The notes under the pieces were generated by a model, which worked only from the letters and a program-made list of their open reading frames with translations, was not told the DNA's origin and searched no databases. Of a stretch of 42,998 bases of DNA, positions 26,771-35,784 are shown one piece after another (position 1 is the first letter of the stretch; each line of letters begins with the position of its first letter). A program made the position numbers and the translations under genes. Source of the stretch: CAZDBA01 sp964503615 (GTDB lineage: Bacteria; Planctomycetota; Planctomycetia; Pirellulales; Pirellulaceae); contig CAZDBA010000017.1 in NCBI GenBank assembly GCA_964503615.1, forward strand, positions 1-42,998, in the 5' to 3' direction.

Positions 26771-28048
26771 ATGCTAGATCGAAAATTCGTCATTGATAAT
26801 GCAGCTGATGTCAAAGCTAACTGCGCCAACCGAAACATGAAATGCGAAATCGACAAAATGGTCGAGCTCGAAACCAAGCGGCGTGACCTCGCCAGAGAGG
26901 TCCAGGAAAACAACACGCTTGCCAATAATTATTCGAAAAAGATCGGTGGCGCAAAAGACGACGCCGAGCGAGAAGAACTCAAGGAATCGGCCCGTGCGGT
27001 TCGTGAGCTTAAAACAAAAGCCCAAGCCGAACACGACAAGGTTGAAGAGCAAATCAAATTAATCGAGTTGACCATCCCCAACATGGCTCACCCCGATTGC
27101 CCGATCGGTGAAGACGATAAATCCAATCTTGAACTCGGTCGAGGCAAACATGAACCGCGCGAGTTTGACTTTAAACCTTTAGACCATGTCGAGCTTGGTC
27201 AGAAACATGACTGGATAGACTTTGAAGGCGGTGCCCGGACAACAGGAGCCGGTTTTTACTTCCTCAAAGGCGACGCGGTCCTGCTGGACCTTGCGTTGCA
27301 ACAGTTTGCAGTCCAAGAGATGGCAAAGCGAGGTTTCATCCCAACCGTTACACCAGACCTGGCACAGAACTCGATCCTTGAAGGGATCGGTTTTATGCCT
27401 CGTGGACCTGAGACTCAAGTCTACAGCATTGAGAACACCAACCTCTCGTTGATCGGCACTGCCGAGATTACATTGGGAGGACTTTACAGTGGCCAAATTT
27501 TGTCTGAGGAAGATCTTCCGATTAAACTTTGCGGCATCAGCCATTGTTATCGCACCGAAGCCGGTTCAGCAGGTCGAGCCTCACGAGGGCTGTACCGAGT
27601 CCATCAGTTTACGAAAATCGAAATGTTCGCTTTCGCACTCGCAGACCAAAGTGACGCGTTGCACGAAGAGTTGAAACAGATCGAGTGCGATTTGTTTGAC
27701 GCGTTAGAAGTACCCTACCGGATTGTGGATACTTCGACTGGCGATTTGGGCGGACCGGCTTACCGAAAATACGATCTGGAAGCGTGGATGCCCGGTCGCG
27801 GTGATAACGGTGAATGGGGCGAAGTCACCAGCACTTCGAACTGCACGGACTACCAGGCTCGGCGATTGAACATACGTTGCAAGAAGAAAGATGTAAAAGG
27901 CACCCAGTTCGTTCATACATTAAACGGAACTGCGATCGCATTAAGCCGAGGTATCATTTCCATCTTGGAAAATCATCAAAATGCAGATGGCAGTGTTAAC
28001 ATCCCGGGGGCCCTACAACCCTTTATGGGCACCGATAAGATTGGCTAA
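26771..28048 (+). CDS. serS: Seryl-tRNA synthetase
   Basis: 425 residues, the normal bacterial size. The N-terminal long helical arm that binds tRNA (about 30-105) is followed by the class II catalytic core. Motif 2 is YRTEAGSAGRASRGLYRVHQ with the conserved FTKIEMF after it, motif 3 is NGTAIALSRGIISILENHQ, and the C-terminus reads IPGALQPFMG. The TAEITLGGLYSG segment is the serine-binding stretch (usually TAEV). It charges tRNA-Ser with serine in the cytoplasm. No Shine-Dalgarno sequence is evident before the ATG. Confidence 0.97.
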   Translation: MLDRKFVIDNAADVKANCANRNMKCEIDKMVELETKRRDLAREVQENNTLANNYSKKIGGAKDDAEREELKESARAVRELKTKAQAEHDKVEEQIKLIELTIPNMAHPDCPIGEDDKSNLELGRGKHEPREFDFKPLDHVELGQKHDWIDFEGGARTTGAGFYFLKGDAVLLDLALQQFAVQEMAKRGFIPTVTPDLAQNSILEGIGFMPRGPETQVYSIENTNLSLIGTAEITLGGLYSGQILSEEDLPIKLCGISHCYRTEAGSAGRASRGLYRVHQFTKIEMFAFALADQSDALHEELKQIECDLFDALEVPYRIVDTSTGDLGGPAYRKYDLEAWMPGRGDNGEWGEVTSTSNCTDYQARRLNIRCKKKDVKGTQFVHTLNGTAIALSRGIISILENHQNADGSVNIPGALQPFMGTDKIG

Positions 28049-28126
28049 GTGAAGAACTAAACGAACTTTCGACTTGATTTCATCCACCATGAGTACCACT
28101 ATGAATTTTGTTACGTCACAAGCGAT

Positions 28127-29665
28127 GTGATTTGTAAGAACAAAGTAACCCAGGATCCAAACGTGCTATTCGATCAATCCGAGTCAAGGAATCGACCCGA
28201 GTTTAGAAATCGGCTTTCCTCCAAAGCGTCACCCTTCGTATTCATCCTCGTCGCGTTTTGGACGATCATGAGTTGCACAGCCGCTGTGGATGCTCAGCAA
28301 ATCAAAATCGAGAACGGAGATTTTTCCCAATGGAAAGAGGGACAACCGATCGGTTGGAACCTTGACATTGGGGCAAACAACGGCGGCAATGAACCTTTGT
28401 CCGTGGTCGAACAAGGAGCGGACTCCTCTCTTCAATTGAGTGGCGACATCAACACGCGGGCTTGGCAAAGTGTGGCTCAATCCTTTCCTGTAAAGGGAGG
28501 GAAATCGTATCGCGTCCGGTTTTCTGCGAAGGTCAGCGATCTGCAGACTGAGGGGACTCAATATACCAATTGTTTTGTAGGCGTATTACAAAAGCATGAA
28601 CGTGGGCAAGTTCTAACTCGAAGCATCAGATATCAAAACTCGCCAGAGTATGTTGAGCAAACAATCGTTTTTCGCACGCACAATTTTGCCGCCTCGGTTG
28701 AATTGAGTATCTTTCTTTCAAACACGGGAACGTTAAACGTCAAGGACATCTCGATTGAGCAATTGAAGCCGGCCGACAGCTTTCGGATTCTCTTCGATGA
28801 AATGGATCGCAGCTACAGCTATTTTGCGCACAAAAATGTTGACTGGCCTGCTCTCGCTCAAAAGTACCAAGCGCAACTGGACGATTGTGATGCTGACACG
28901 TTTGCGGACGTTGCGGCGACCATGTTGGCTGAAATCAAAGACACCCACATCTGGTTGGAACATCGTCGCAATCGATTAAGCAAGTACATCTCCACGTTCG
29001 AGTCAAATTACGACTTTGACGTCGTTGAAAAAGATCTCAAAGAGGCGAAATCGTTTGGGACGTTCGGAATTACTGCTTTGACTTCAGAGGGATTTGGTTA
29101 TGTGCGAATCACCTCGTTGGCAGTCGACCCTAACACGGTTACACAACTCGTAAACGACCTTCGCGAGCGATTGTTCAAAACCAAAGGGATCATCCTGGAC
29201 TTGCGAAAGAACCCAGGCGGTTCGGAGTTGTGTGCTCAGTCGATTGCGACTTTGTTTGCAAGTGAGAAAACGACTTATGCCCGATCCAAATTCCGAGCTT
29301 CGGTCGATCATAGTGACTTTTACGAACTTGCCCCTCGTTCGATCCCCGCAAGTGAAAATCCTTTTTCCCGGCCCGTGGTTTGCTTGATCGGCCCCGGCGC
29401 TGTCAGCAGCTCCGAAGCATTTGCCATGATGATGAAGGCGATCCCTTCCGCAACCTTGGTCGGGCAGCCCACTCGAGGAGCTAGTGGCAATCCTAAAGTG
29501 ATCCAATTGCCAAATGGGGTCGATGTCTGGTTTTCCAGATGGGTCTCGTTGCTGCCCGACGGGGCGGTGATAGAAGACAATGGAGTTACTCCAGATGAAA
29601 CGATTGTTCATGGAGAAGGTGACGCCACCTACGCTCGTGCGGTCGAGATCCTGAAAAACAGGTAA
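28127..29665 (+). CDS. S41-family peptidase with N-terminal carbohydrate-binding-like domain
   Basis: 512 residues from a GTG at 28127; the start is uncertain because no ATG lies before the signal sequence. The hydrophobic segment SPFVFILVAFWTIMSCTAAVDA (about 35-56) should be a signal peptide. Residues about 58-215 resemble a CBM4/9-type jelly roll (IENGDFSQWKEGQPIGWNL... VKDISIEQLK). Then come an S41 N-terminal helical domain with DTHIWLE and the protease core: GYVRITSL, ILDLRKNPGG and GPGAVSSSEAF, with the nucleophile probably Ser427. At the position of the CtpA/Prc lysine the sequence reads Gly-Ala-Ser, and no PDZ domain is seen, so it looks closer to tricorn-like S41 members. Exported; substrate unknown. 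Confidence 0.82.
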   Translation: MICKNKVTQDPNVLFDQSESRNRPEFRNRLSSKASPFVFILVAFWTIMSCTAAVDAQQIKIENGDFSQWKEGQPIGWNLDIGANNGGNEPLSVVEQGADSSLQLSGDINTRAWQSVAQSFPVKGGKSYRVRFSAKVSDLQTEGTQYTNCFVGVLQKHERGQVLTRSIRYQNSPEYVEQTIVFRTHNFAASVELSIFLSNTGTLNVKDISIEQLKPADSFRILFDEMDRSYSYFAHKNVDWPALAQKYQAQLDDCDADTFADVAATMLAEIKDTHIWLEHRRNRLSKYISTFESNYDFDVVEKDLKEAKSFGTFGITALTSEGFGYVRITSLAVDPNTVTQLVNDLRERLFKTKGIILDLRKNPGGSELCAQSIATLFASEKTTYARSKFRASVDHSDFYELAPRSIPASENPFSRPVVCLIGPGAVSSSEAFAMMMKAIPSATLVGQPTRGASGNPKVIQLPNGVDVWFSRWVSLLPDGAVIEDNGVTPDETIVHGEGDATYARAVEILKNR

Positions 29666-29970
29666 AAATAGCCTCCGGAACCTCCCCCATTGCGAACACC
29701 CAAGCTTATCTACGTGCTAAAATGGTGGAGCGGGATAGACTTTGCGGACAAAGCGGAATACTCATCCGAACACCCCAGACCGATCGAAACGTTAGCAGCT
29801 GCTGCGAAAACGGGTCGGGTTCTGGGCGTTTTGCGATAGTTTTGCGACAGAAACGCCTTCTGAAAATGTTTGCTTCGTTCTATTGCTCGCCTAACTCAAA
29901 AAAACTTTTGTCACTTTGGATAAAGGCTTTTTGACGTTTCACTCGAATCAACAACGAACTCTGGCAAACC
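29666..29970 (+). other. Intergenic region before the M61 peptidase gene
   Basis: 305 bases. A 70-codon frame (29722-29934) has no family resemblance and no ribosome site, so I do not call it. No terminator hairpin or RNA gene is visible. A promoter for the M61 gene is expected here but cannot be placed. Confidence 0.4.
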
Positions 29971-32394
29971 ATGCATAAATTTTCAGCTTGTATCGCACTT
30001 ACTTTTTGTGTCCTTCTCCCAGCACTTTCGATTGGACAACAATCGAATCAGGAATCCGGACCTTCCTATTCAGTTGACCTTTCTGACGCGCTGAATCACT
30101 ACATTACAGTGACGATGACTGCGGAGGCAACAGGAGACGAAACCGAAGTCATGATGGCGGTATGGACACCCGGTTCTTATTTGGTCCGTGAATATGCCAA
30201 ACACATTGATCGCATCGAAGCGACCACAACCAACGGACGTGGACGACCGTTGGCGATTGCAAAGACGAAAAAGAACCGCTGGACAATCGACACTTCAAAA
30301 GCAAAAAAATTCCGTGTCACCTACCGATTGTACTGCAACGAACTGAGTGTTCGCACCAACTGGGTCGGACAATCTTATGGCGTACTCAACGGTGCTCCTA
30401 CTTTTCTGACGATCTCAGAGCAAATGGATCGGCCCCACATGGTCAGCTTGAAACTTCCTAGCAATTGGCGTCGATCGGCAACAGCACTTCCTGAAGGCGA
30501 AGACCCACATCAGTACGTTGCAGGGAACTACGACGAACTTGTCGACAATCCTATCGTGGCAGGCAATATCAACTTGTATCCGTTTCGAGTTGCTGGCGTA
30601 GATCACACGCTGGTCAATGTGAACGAAGCCGGCTACTGGGACGGACAAAAAGCTGCCAAGGATCTTAAAAAAGTCGTTGCGGCCCATCATGAACTTTGGG
30701 GCGAAGTTCCTTATGACCGATACATGTTCATCAACGTAATCTGCGATGGCGGGGGCGGACTGGAGCATGACAATTGCTGTCTAATGATGACCAGCCGCTG
30801 GTCGTTCCGATCAGAAAGGGGTTACCTCAACTGGCTGAGCCTCGCCAGTCATGAGTTTTTTCATACTTGGAATATTCGCCGCGTGCGGCCAAAAACATTA
30901 GTCGACTACGACTACGAAAACGAAGTTTACACGCCCAGTCTATGGATCGCTGAGGGAATAACCTCTTACTACGAAGACCTGCTACTGGTTCGTAGCGGCT
31001 TGTTGTCGAAAAACGAATTCATGGCGATTATGAGTCAAAAAGTCTCACGAGTACAAAGCAGGCCAGGACGCAAAGTCCAAAGTCTAAGAGATTCGTCACA
31101 CGACGCCTGGATAAAATTCTACCGCCCTGAATCAAATTCAGACGACACTACAGTCAGTTACTATGCCAAAGGTTCTGTCGCGGCATTTCTGTTAGACGCA
31201 GAGATTCGCAGTCGCAGTAATGGCAAGAAAAGCTTGGACGACGCGCTTCGCCGACTATACAAAGAACACAAAAATCCGATCGGTTACCTGCCTTCTGACT
31301 TTCGCAGAATTTGTAACGAGACGGCAGGTTCCGATCTAAGCAACTGGTTTGCGGGGACGATCGACTCGACCGACGACTTGCAGTGGCAAACACTTTGCAA
31401 TTGGTTCGGCATGCAAGTCGGTGATATTAAACCGCTCAAACCGGGGCAAGCCCCACCTGAATCTCGTGAACAACGTCTGGGGCGAACACGATGGATCGGA
31501 ATTGGCACGCCCGATTCCCCCGCAAGTAAAGCCGGACTGGCAGACACGGACGAGATCCTAGCCGTCGATGGGTTACGACTGAATGAAGACATCCGATCAC
31601 GAATTCAACAATTCGAAGTTGGTGATGCAATTACGCTGCTCATCTCTCGCGATGATAAGATCATGGAATTGGCAGTCACGATCGGCAACAAAACTTTGGA
31701 TCCGGACTGGGGACTCAGCCCCTATCGTCGTCGAACTGACGAACAAGTCGATCGTTTAGACGAATGGCTAGCCGTTTTCAAGCCAACGATCGAATCACAA
31801 ACAGCAAAAGAAAAAGCGGAAAAGGATTTAGCCACCAAAGAACTAGCCAAGAAAAAAGCAGAAGCTCAGGCAGCCAAAGAGCAAGCGGAAATCGAAGCTG
31901 CCAGAAAAGCCGCAGCGAAGAAACTACAAAACGAAAAAGCGGCAGCTGAAAAAGAAATGGCTGATAAGAAAGCGGCTGAAGAGAAAGCGGCAAAGGATAA
32001 AGCCGCCAAAGATAAAGCCGCCAAAGATAAAGCCGCCAAAGACAAAGCAGCCAAGGATAAAGCAGCCAAGGATAAAGCCGACAACGGGAAAGAGGGCCAA
32101 GAAAAAGAAGGCGCACCCGATAAGGAAAACGAAAACGGAGCCGACGGCAACGAAGAAGAAAAAGAAGACGACCTCACCGAAGCACAACGCGAACGAGTGA
32201 CCGCCATGGTCCAGCGGGTACTTTCCCGATACGACGAAAACGAAAACGGCAAACTCGACAAAGACGAAATCGCAGCACTCAAAGGACGGGTGAATTTCAT
32301 CAACCAAGCTGACCTCGATGGCAACGGTGAAATCACTGCCAGCGAGTTGACCAAAACGATTGGTGACTCGGTGCGCAAATTCCGCCGGCGCTAA
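29971..32394 (+). CDS. M61-family metallopeptidase with PDZ, Lys/Ala coil and EF-hand pair
   Basis: 807 residues. The signal peptide (about 1-22) leads to the M61 beta domain (about 30-200) and the catalytic domain. There the CDGGGGLEHDN loop, the zinc motif HEFFH (294-298) and the third ligand Glu328 in WIAEGITSYYEDL are all intact. A PDZ-like domain lies at about 490-575 (WIGIGTPDSPASKAGLADTDEILAVDG). A charged coil at about 605-710 includes six AAKDK units (673-702). An acidic linker and two EF-hand loops, DENENGKLDKDE (755-766) and DLDGNGEITASE (781-792), end the protein. M61 enzymes are aminopeptidases that prefer N-terminal Gly or Ala. The EF-hands suggest calcium binding outside the cell. 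The domain combination is unusual. Confidence 0.88.
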   Translation: MHKFSACIALTFCVLLPALSIGQQSNQESGPSYSVDLSDALNHYITVTMTAEATGDETEVMMAVWTPGSYLVREYAKHIDRIEATTTNGRGRPLAIAKTKKNRWTIDTSKAKKFRVTYRLYCNELSVRTNWVGQSYGVLNGAPTFLTISEQMDRPHMVSLKLPSNWRRSATALPEGEDPHQYVAGNYDELVDNPIVAGNINLYPFRVAGVDHTLVNVNEAGYWDGQKAAKDLKKVVAAHHELWGEVPYDRYMFINVICDGGGGLEHDNCCLMMTSRWSFRSERGYLNWLSLASHEFFHTWNIRRVRPKTLVDYDYENEVYTPSLWIAEGITSYYEDLLLVRSGLLSKNEFMAIMSQKVSRVQSRPGRKVQSLRDSSHDAWIKFYRPESNSDDTTVSYYAKGSVAAFLLDAEIRSRSNGKKSLDDALRRLYKEHKNPIGYLPSDFRRICNETAGSDLSNWFAGTIDSTDDLQWQTLCNWFGMQVGDIKPLKPGQAPPESREQRLGRTRWIGIGTPDSPASKAGLADTDEILAVDGLRLNEDIRSRIQQFEVGDAITLLISRDDKIMELAVTIGNKTLDPDWGLSPYRRRTDEQVDRLDEWLAVFKPTIESQTAKEKAEKDLATKELAKKKAEAQAAKEQAEIEAARKAAAKKLQNEKAAAEKEMADKKAAEEKAAKDKAAKDKAAKDKAAKDKAAKDKAAKDKADNGKEGQEKEGAPDKENENGADGNEEEKEDDLTEAQRERVTAMVQRVLSRYDENENGKLDKDEIAALKGRVNFINQADLDGNGEITASELTKTIGDSVRKFRRR
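31987..32076 (+). repeat. 15-base tandem repeat encoding AAKDK (6 copies)
   Basis: Six in-frame 15-base units encode Ala-Ala-Lys-Asp-Lys in the linker between the PDZ domain and the EF-hands of the M61 peptidase. Units differ at third positions (GCC/GCA/GCG, AAA/AAG, GAT/GAC). The surrounding 300 bases are also rich in Lys, Ala and Glu and predict a long charged helix. Confidence 0.9.
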
Positions 32395-32428
32395 AGCTTG
32401 AGCTCGGCTCTTGAGAACCACAGACAAT

Positions 32429-32466
32429 AAAAAACAACGCTCGCAAAAACTTTTGCGAGCGTTGTT
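32429..32466 (-). terminator. Rho-independent terminator of the LEPR-XLL surface protein gene
   Basis: AACAACGCTCGCAAAA (32433-32448) and its exact complement TTTTGCGAGCGTTGTT (32451-32466) form a 16-base-pair inverted repeat. On the minus strand it is followed by six T (32434-32429). It lies 29 bases after the stop at 32495. It may also stop read-through from the M61 gene on the plus strand, but no T run follows in that direction. Confidence 0.88.
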
Positions 32467-32494
32467 GTGTATTTAGACAGGTTTGTCGAGCTGA

Positions 32495-34400
32495 TTAGGC
32501 GTCTTCAGTAACATTAAAAATTCCACCGCCGATGTTGCCGTTGATGATTGCACCACCAACAGTCAAGCTGTCCATGAGGCCTTCGCCGATCACAACGTCC
32601 AAGCCGGTCAAGAATAACGAGCCTTGAACTTCGATTTCAGCATCAGTTTGATCCAGGATATCAAAGAACGTGTCCCCATCTTGAGCAATCAAGTTAACGA
32701 TCCCGCCCGAGTTCGATCCAGTAATGATCGCATCGGCTTGAGTCTCAATTAAGACGTTTCCAGGCGAGTTAAATGTCACCGAAGAGAACTCAACTCGATC
32801 ATTTGGGACATCTGTGATGTCATCAGTTTGGCTACCGAGGTTGATCGCACCACCTGCATTCAACGACAATGTGGTTGCCACATCTACTGTACTATTAGCA
32901 GCGTTAAGAATACTGCCTGTCGATGTTACATTAAACGCATTTCCAGCGTTGTCGCCAGTCAGGATCGTAGCACTGTCTTCGTTGATCAAAACATTAGCGG
33001 AAGAATTGGCTGTAACCGCTGCTGCGTTGAATTGATCATCGACCGCGTTTCCAATGTTGATCGCATTAGCAGCCTGGAAATTTGCAACACGTTGCACGTT
33101 AAGGGTAGATTCGCCCGTGTTGGTGATCGACCCTGCCGAATTGATTGCCAACAGGTCAGCAGTGCTGTTGCCCGCGAATACAGTAGAACTGTCCTCTGTG
33201 ATGAATGCATCACCATCAGTAGTAACGACCAGTGAACCAAAGTTGAATTCGTCACCCGTCTCGTTACCCACCAACACGTTTTGCCCAAGCAAACGAGTAA
33301 CACCAGTCACGTTAACTGTCGTATCGTCTGAGTTGGTAATGTTTCCAGCGGCACCGATGTTGGCACTAGCACTTGAGCTGTTACCCGCAAGGTTCGTCCC
33401 TGAGTTTTCGCGGAAGAAGAACTGGTTTTCAACATCAAAACGAATACTGCCGGAGTTAAAACGATCGTTTAACGAATCACCAATAGTCACGTTATTCGCA
33501 TTGAAGGTTGACAAGAGGTTGACGGTCGTTCCTGCATTGTCAGCGTCCGCGATCGATCCCGGTGTTGTCAAAGTCAAACGATTGGCTTGGTTTCTTTCTT
33601 CGATGATAAAGATGTCACCCTGCTCAGTAATGTCAACATCACCCAAGCTAAAGAAGTACAAACCACCCAAATCGACTTGGTTCACAGAAGAATCCCCATC
33701 GCCGAGGATAATATTGTCTCCCTGAAGACCAGTCGAGAAAAGGGTCGTTAACGTTGCCGTTGCATTGTCAGTCACATCGCCCAAAGAGGTCACATTCAAT
33801 GTGCGTGCATTTGAATCGCCAACAAGCAACGTTCCTGAATCTTCAAAGAAGTGAGCGTGACCGGAAGTCTGAAATGTCAAAGAACCAGCATTGAACGTAT
33901 CAGTACCATGCTCACCAAGGCGAATGGCTGCATTTCCAGTTAGTGAAGCGTTACCGGCGATGTTGATATTGGTCGCGCGACCATCGAAAATTCCGCCAGG
34001 AGAATCAGCCACAAGCGATCCAATGTTGGACGAAACGAAGACGATATTGCTGTCTTCGTGCAATTCGACCAGACCACTTACGTCAAATCCGGTACGACGG
34101 AAGTTCACAGTGTCTCCAGCTTGATCACCCAGAACAACACTTGAGGCTTCGAAAATGCCGTCGCCGTTGACGTCAATAGACGAACCTGTAACGTCGGTGA
34201 TCGAGCCAGGGGCAGTCAGGTTCAAGTCACCTGACGCGTTGACGTTGTTGAGTACCAAGCTGTTAGAATCAGCGATCGTTACGTCAGCTCCGCCAAGGGT
34301 TGAGACGTTTAACACGTTGAGATCAACGTTATCCGTCAGAAGAACATCGTTGTTGCGTGCAGTGATCGACGTCACTCCATCAACAGACAACGAACTGGTT
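32495..34400 (-). repeat. Series of about eight 70-residue beta-repeat units
   Basis: Units begin around VLLTDNVDLNV, VNFRRTGFDV, FNAGSLTFQT, VDLGGLYFFS, FNSGSIRFDV, FNFGSLVVTT, FNAAAVTANS and VEFSSVTFNS. Each contains an ED/EDS turn about 18 residues in and closes with an IGxxxxD-type turn. Divergence between units is high, so they are old duplications. A ninth unit (LTVGGAIING) is cut at its ED turn by the stop codon. Confidence 0.7.
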
Positions 34401-34849
34401 GGGCCATCGCCCAACGTACTGCCGACGCCTTGCAGGACCACAGTCGCATCACCATCGATCTCGTACTGGCCAACGATCGTCAATTGGCTAACGTCTGTAA
34501 CACTCAATGTCTGGATCGAGTTAGCCCCTGTAAAATTACCGTCCAAGGCCACACTCAGATTGGCAGTCAACGGAGTTCCGTTAACGTTGAGGGTGTTAAT
34601 CGCACTTGCAACAGATGCTTGAACTCCTGCTGCAGTAGAATTCAGATCGTTAGACCCGTTAACGGTGACTTGTCCTGCACCGTTAATTGAGACAACAGCC
34701 GTTTCGCCCGCAGTGTCAAGATTGACGTCCAACTGGCCAGATCCCGCATCGAATCCAAGTGTGGCCAACAACTGTCGTTGCTCAAGGTCCTGGTAACCAA
34801 GACCCTTATTTGTTTTACGTGAGCGATTCTTATTCTTCTTTTTGCGCAT
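32495..34849 (-). CDS. LEPR-XLL-type planctomycete surface protein with beta-repeat body
   Basis: 784 residues from the ATG at 34849, chosen because GGAGAA sits 6 bases upstream; a TTG at 34852 adds one residue. The N-terminus is very basic (MRKKKNKNRSRKTNK) and is followed by DLEQRQLLATL (21-31), a variant of the LEPR-XLL motif found near the start of planctomycete exported giant proteins. The rest is a series of about eight units of about 70 residues with a plan such as FNxGSL...ITEDSSTVFAGNS...SAGSITN...TLNV...INIGNxxDDQ, as in filamentous-haemagglutinin-like beta-helices. It lacks Cys and is rich in Asn, Thr, Ser, Gly and Asp. It ends GGGIFNVTEDA, part-way into a unit. Probably displayed on the cell surface. 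Confidence 0.8.
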   Translation of the reverse strand: MRKKKNKNRSRKTNKGLGYQDLEQRQLLATLGFDAGSGQLDVNLDTAGETAVVSINGAGQVTVNGSNDLNSTAAGVQASVASAINTLNVNGTPLTANLSVALDGNFTGANSIQTLSVTDVSQLTIVGQYEIDGDATVVLQGVGSTLGDGPTSSLSVDGVTSITARNNDVLLTDNVDLNVLNVSTLGGADVTIADSNSLVLNNVNASGDLNLTAPGSITDVTGSSIDVNGDGIFEASSVVLGDQAGDTVNFRRTGFDVSGLVELHEDSNIVFVSSNIGSLVADSPGGIFDGRATNINIAGNASLTGNAAIRLGEHGTDTFNAGSLTFQTSGHAHFFEDSGTLLVGDSNARTLNVTSLGDVTDNATATLTTLFSTGLQGDNIILGDGDSSVNQVDLGGLYFFSLGDVDITEQGDIFIIEERNQANRLTLTTPGSIADADNAGTTVNLLSTFNANNVTIGDSLNDRFNSGSIRFDVENQFFFRENSGTNLAGNSSSASANIGAAGNITNSDDTTVNVTGVTRLLGQNVLVGNETGDEFNFGSLVVTTDGDAFITEDSSTVFAGNSTADLLAINSAGSITNTGESTLNVQRVANFQAANAINIGNAVDDQFNAAAVTANSSANVLINEDSATILTGDNAGNAFNVTSTGSILNAANSTVDVATTLSLNAGGAINLGSQTDDITDVPNDRVEFSSVTFNSPGNVLIETQADAIITGSNSGGIVNLIAQDGDTFFDILDQTDAEIEVQGSLFLTGLDVVIGEGLMDSLTVGGAIINGNIGGGIFNVTEDA

Positions 34850-35247
34850 CAATGTTCTCCATGGTGAATGACGTGTGCGATTAAAATTGTTTTGGAACAG
34901 TACCGATGGAAATCGGCTAAATCAATATTGTTCTCTTTCACAGATGCGAATGGCGAGAGCCATATTTATGTAGTGTTCTCTTGCGAGGAGGGGCAGTTAC
35001 ATTGGCTTCAACACTTCTTTCGAAACGTTTTCTCCAACGAATTTAGTGGTAGGAAAAGTAGTTTGCCAATAACGCTTGCTAGCAATCGCTAGCGTTCTTA
35101 ATGGTATTTAAGGATGCGTAAGCCTTTCACGGATCGGCAAAATGGCTTGAGTCCAACAGCTAATTCTTCTAGGATTCGCAACCTTTTTCCAAACAAGCAG
35201 AGGCAATGGAAACGCCAGCCCTTCGCCAAATTTGCTAAGTACCAACA
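34850..35247. promoter_or_regulatory. 398-base divergent intergenic region
   Basis: It separates the surface protein gene (minus) from the small conserved-looking gene at 35248 (plus). It holds the GGAGAA ribosome site for the surface protein and a compact inverted repeat at 35071-35096. No believable gene or clear promoter pair was found. Confidence 0.5.
35071..35096. repeat. Compact inverted repeat with two GCTAGC palindromes
   Basis: AACGCT at 35071-35076 pairs with AGCGTT at 35091-35096. Within it, two GCTAGC hexamers (35078-35083 and 35088-35093) are separated by four bases. It could fold as either of two small hairpins or act as a protein-binding site. There is no T run, so it is not a typical terminator. 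Confidence 0.5.
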
Positions 35248-35784
35248 ATGCATGACTTTGAATTCAAACGCTGTACAAGAAGATGCTCTCAGACAGATCG
35301 AGAAATTGGTGCTGGTGAAAATTACATTTCCGCATTGATTGAAAGCACTGATGGCATTCAACGCTTGGACTTTGCTCAGGAACAATGGACTGGCCCCCCC
35401 GAAGGGTGTATTGGCTGGTGGAAATCGCGAATTCCGGTCCTCGAAAAAGGCAAAATCTACTGGGCGCCCAACCGAGTCCTACTGGCGTTCTTTGAATCGC
35501 TTGTTTCTGGCAACCAGCAAAATGACACCGCCTACGTGATGGCTTTACTACTGGTACGCAAACGCGTATTGCAATGGAAGGACACCGTTTCTCGTGACGG
35601 AGTCGAGTTCTTACAGTTGCGCCACGGCGGAGAGAAGAAGAACTTCGAAGTCAAAACCTCGCCGTTAAGCCCGGAACAGATTCAATCAATTCAAAACGAG
35701 TTAGCCGAACAGTTGTTTACCGATCAAGTCGAAGAGACCAGCGACGAAGCCCGTGACAAGGTAACCCAAGGGGATGCTTCGTGA
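35248..35784 (+). CDS. Small uncharacterised protein, possibly a planctomycete-specific family
   Basis: 178 residues. The N-terminus has FKRCTRRCSQTDREIGAGENY followed by the stretch LDFAQEQWTGPPEGCIGWWKS. Cys pairs near a GPP...GWW motif give it a zinc-ribbon-like look, but no domain can be named. The second half is helical (NDTAYVMALLLVRKRVLQW) and ends in an acidic, Gln/Glu-rich tail. No signal peptide, so it is probably cytoplasmic. Its stop codon overlaps the start of the downstream lipoprotein gene (GTGA), implying translational coupling and a shared job. Confidence 0.7.
   Translation: MHDFEFKRCTRRCSQTDREIGAGENYISALIESTDGIQRLDFAQEQWTGPPEGCIGWWKSRIPVLEKGKIYWAPNRVLLAFFESLVSGNQQNDTAYVMALLLVRKRVLQWKDTVSRDGVEFLQLRHGGEKKNFEVKTSPLSPEQIQSIQNELAEQLFTDQVEETSDEARDKVTQGDAS

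Noticed and set aside
29722..29934. 70-codon plus-strand frame between the S41 and M61 genes
   Set aside because: No ribosome site, no recognisable composition or family, and a Cys/Ser-rich peptide typical of random translation.
34868..35092. 74-codon plus-strand frame upstream of 35248
   Set aside because: No family resemblance, no ribosome site, and it lies in a divergent promoter region.
35098..35385. 95-codon minus-strand frame with several Cys
   Set aside because: It overlaps the better supported gene at 35248 and has no ribosome site.
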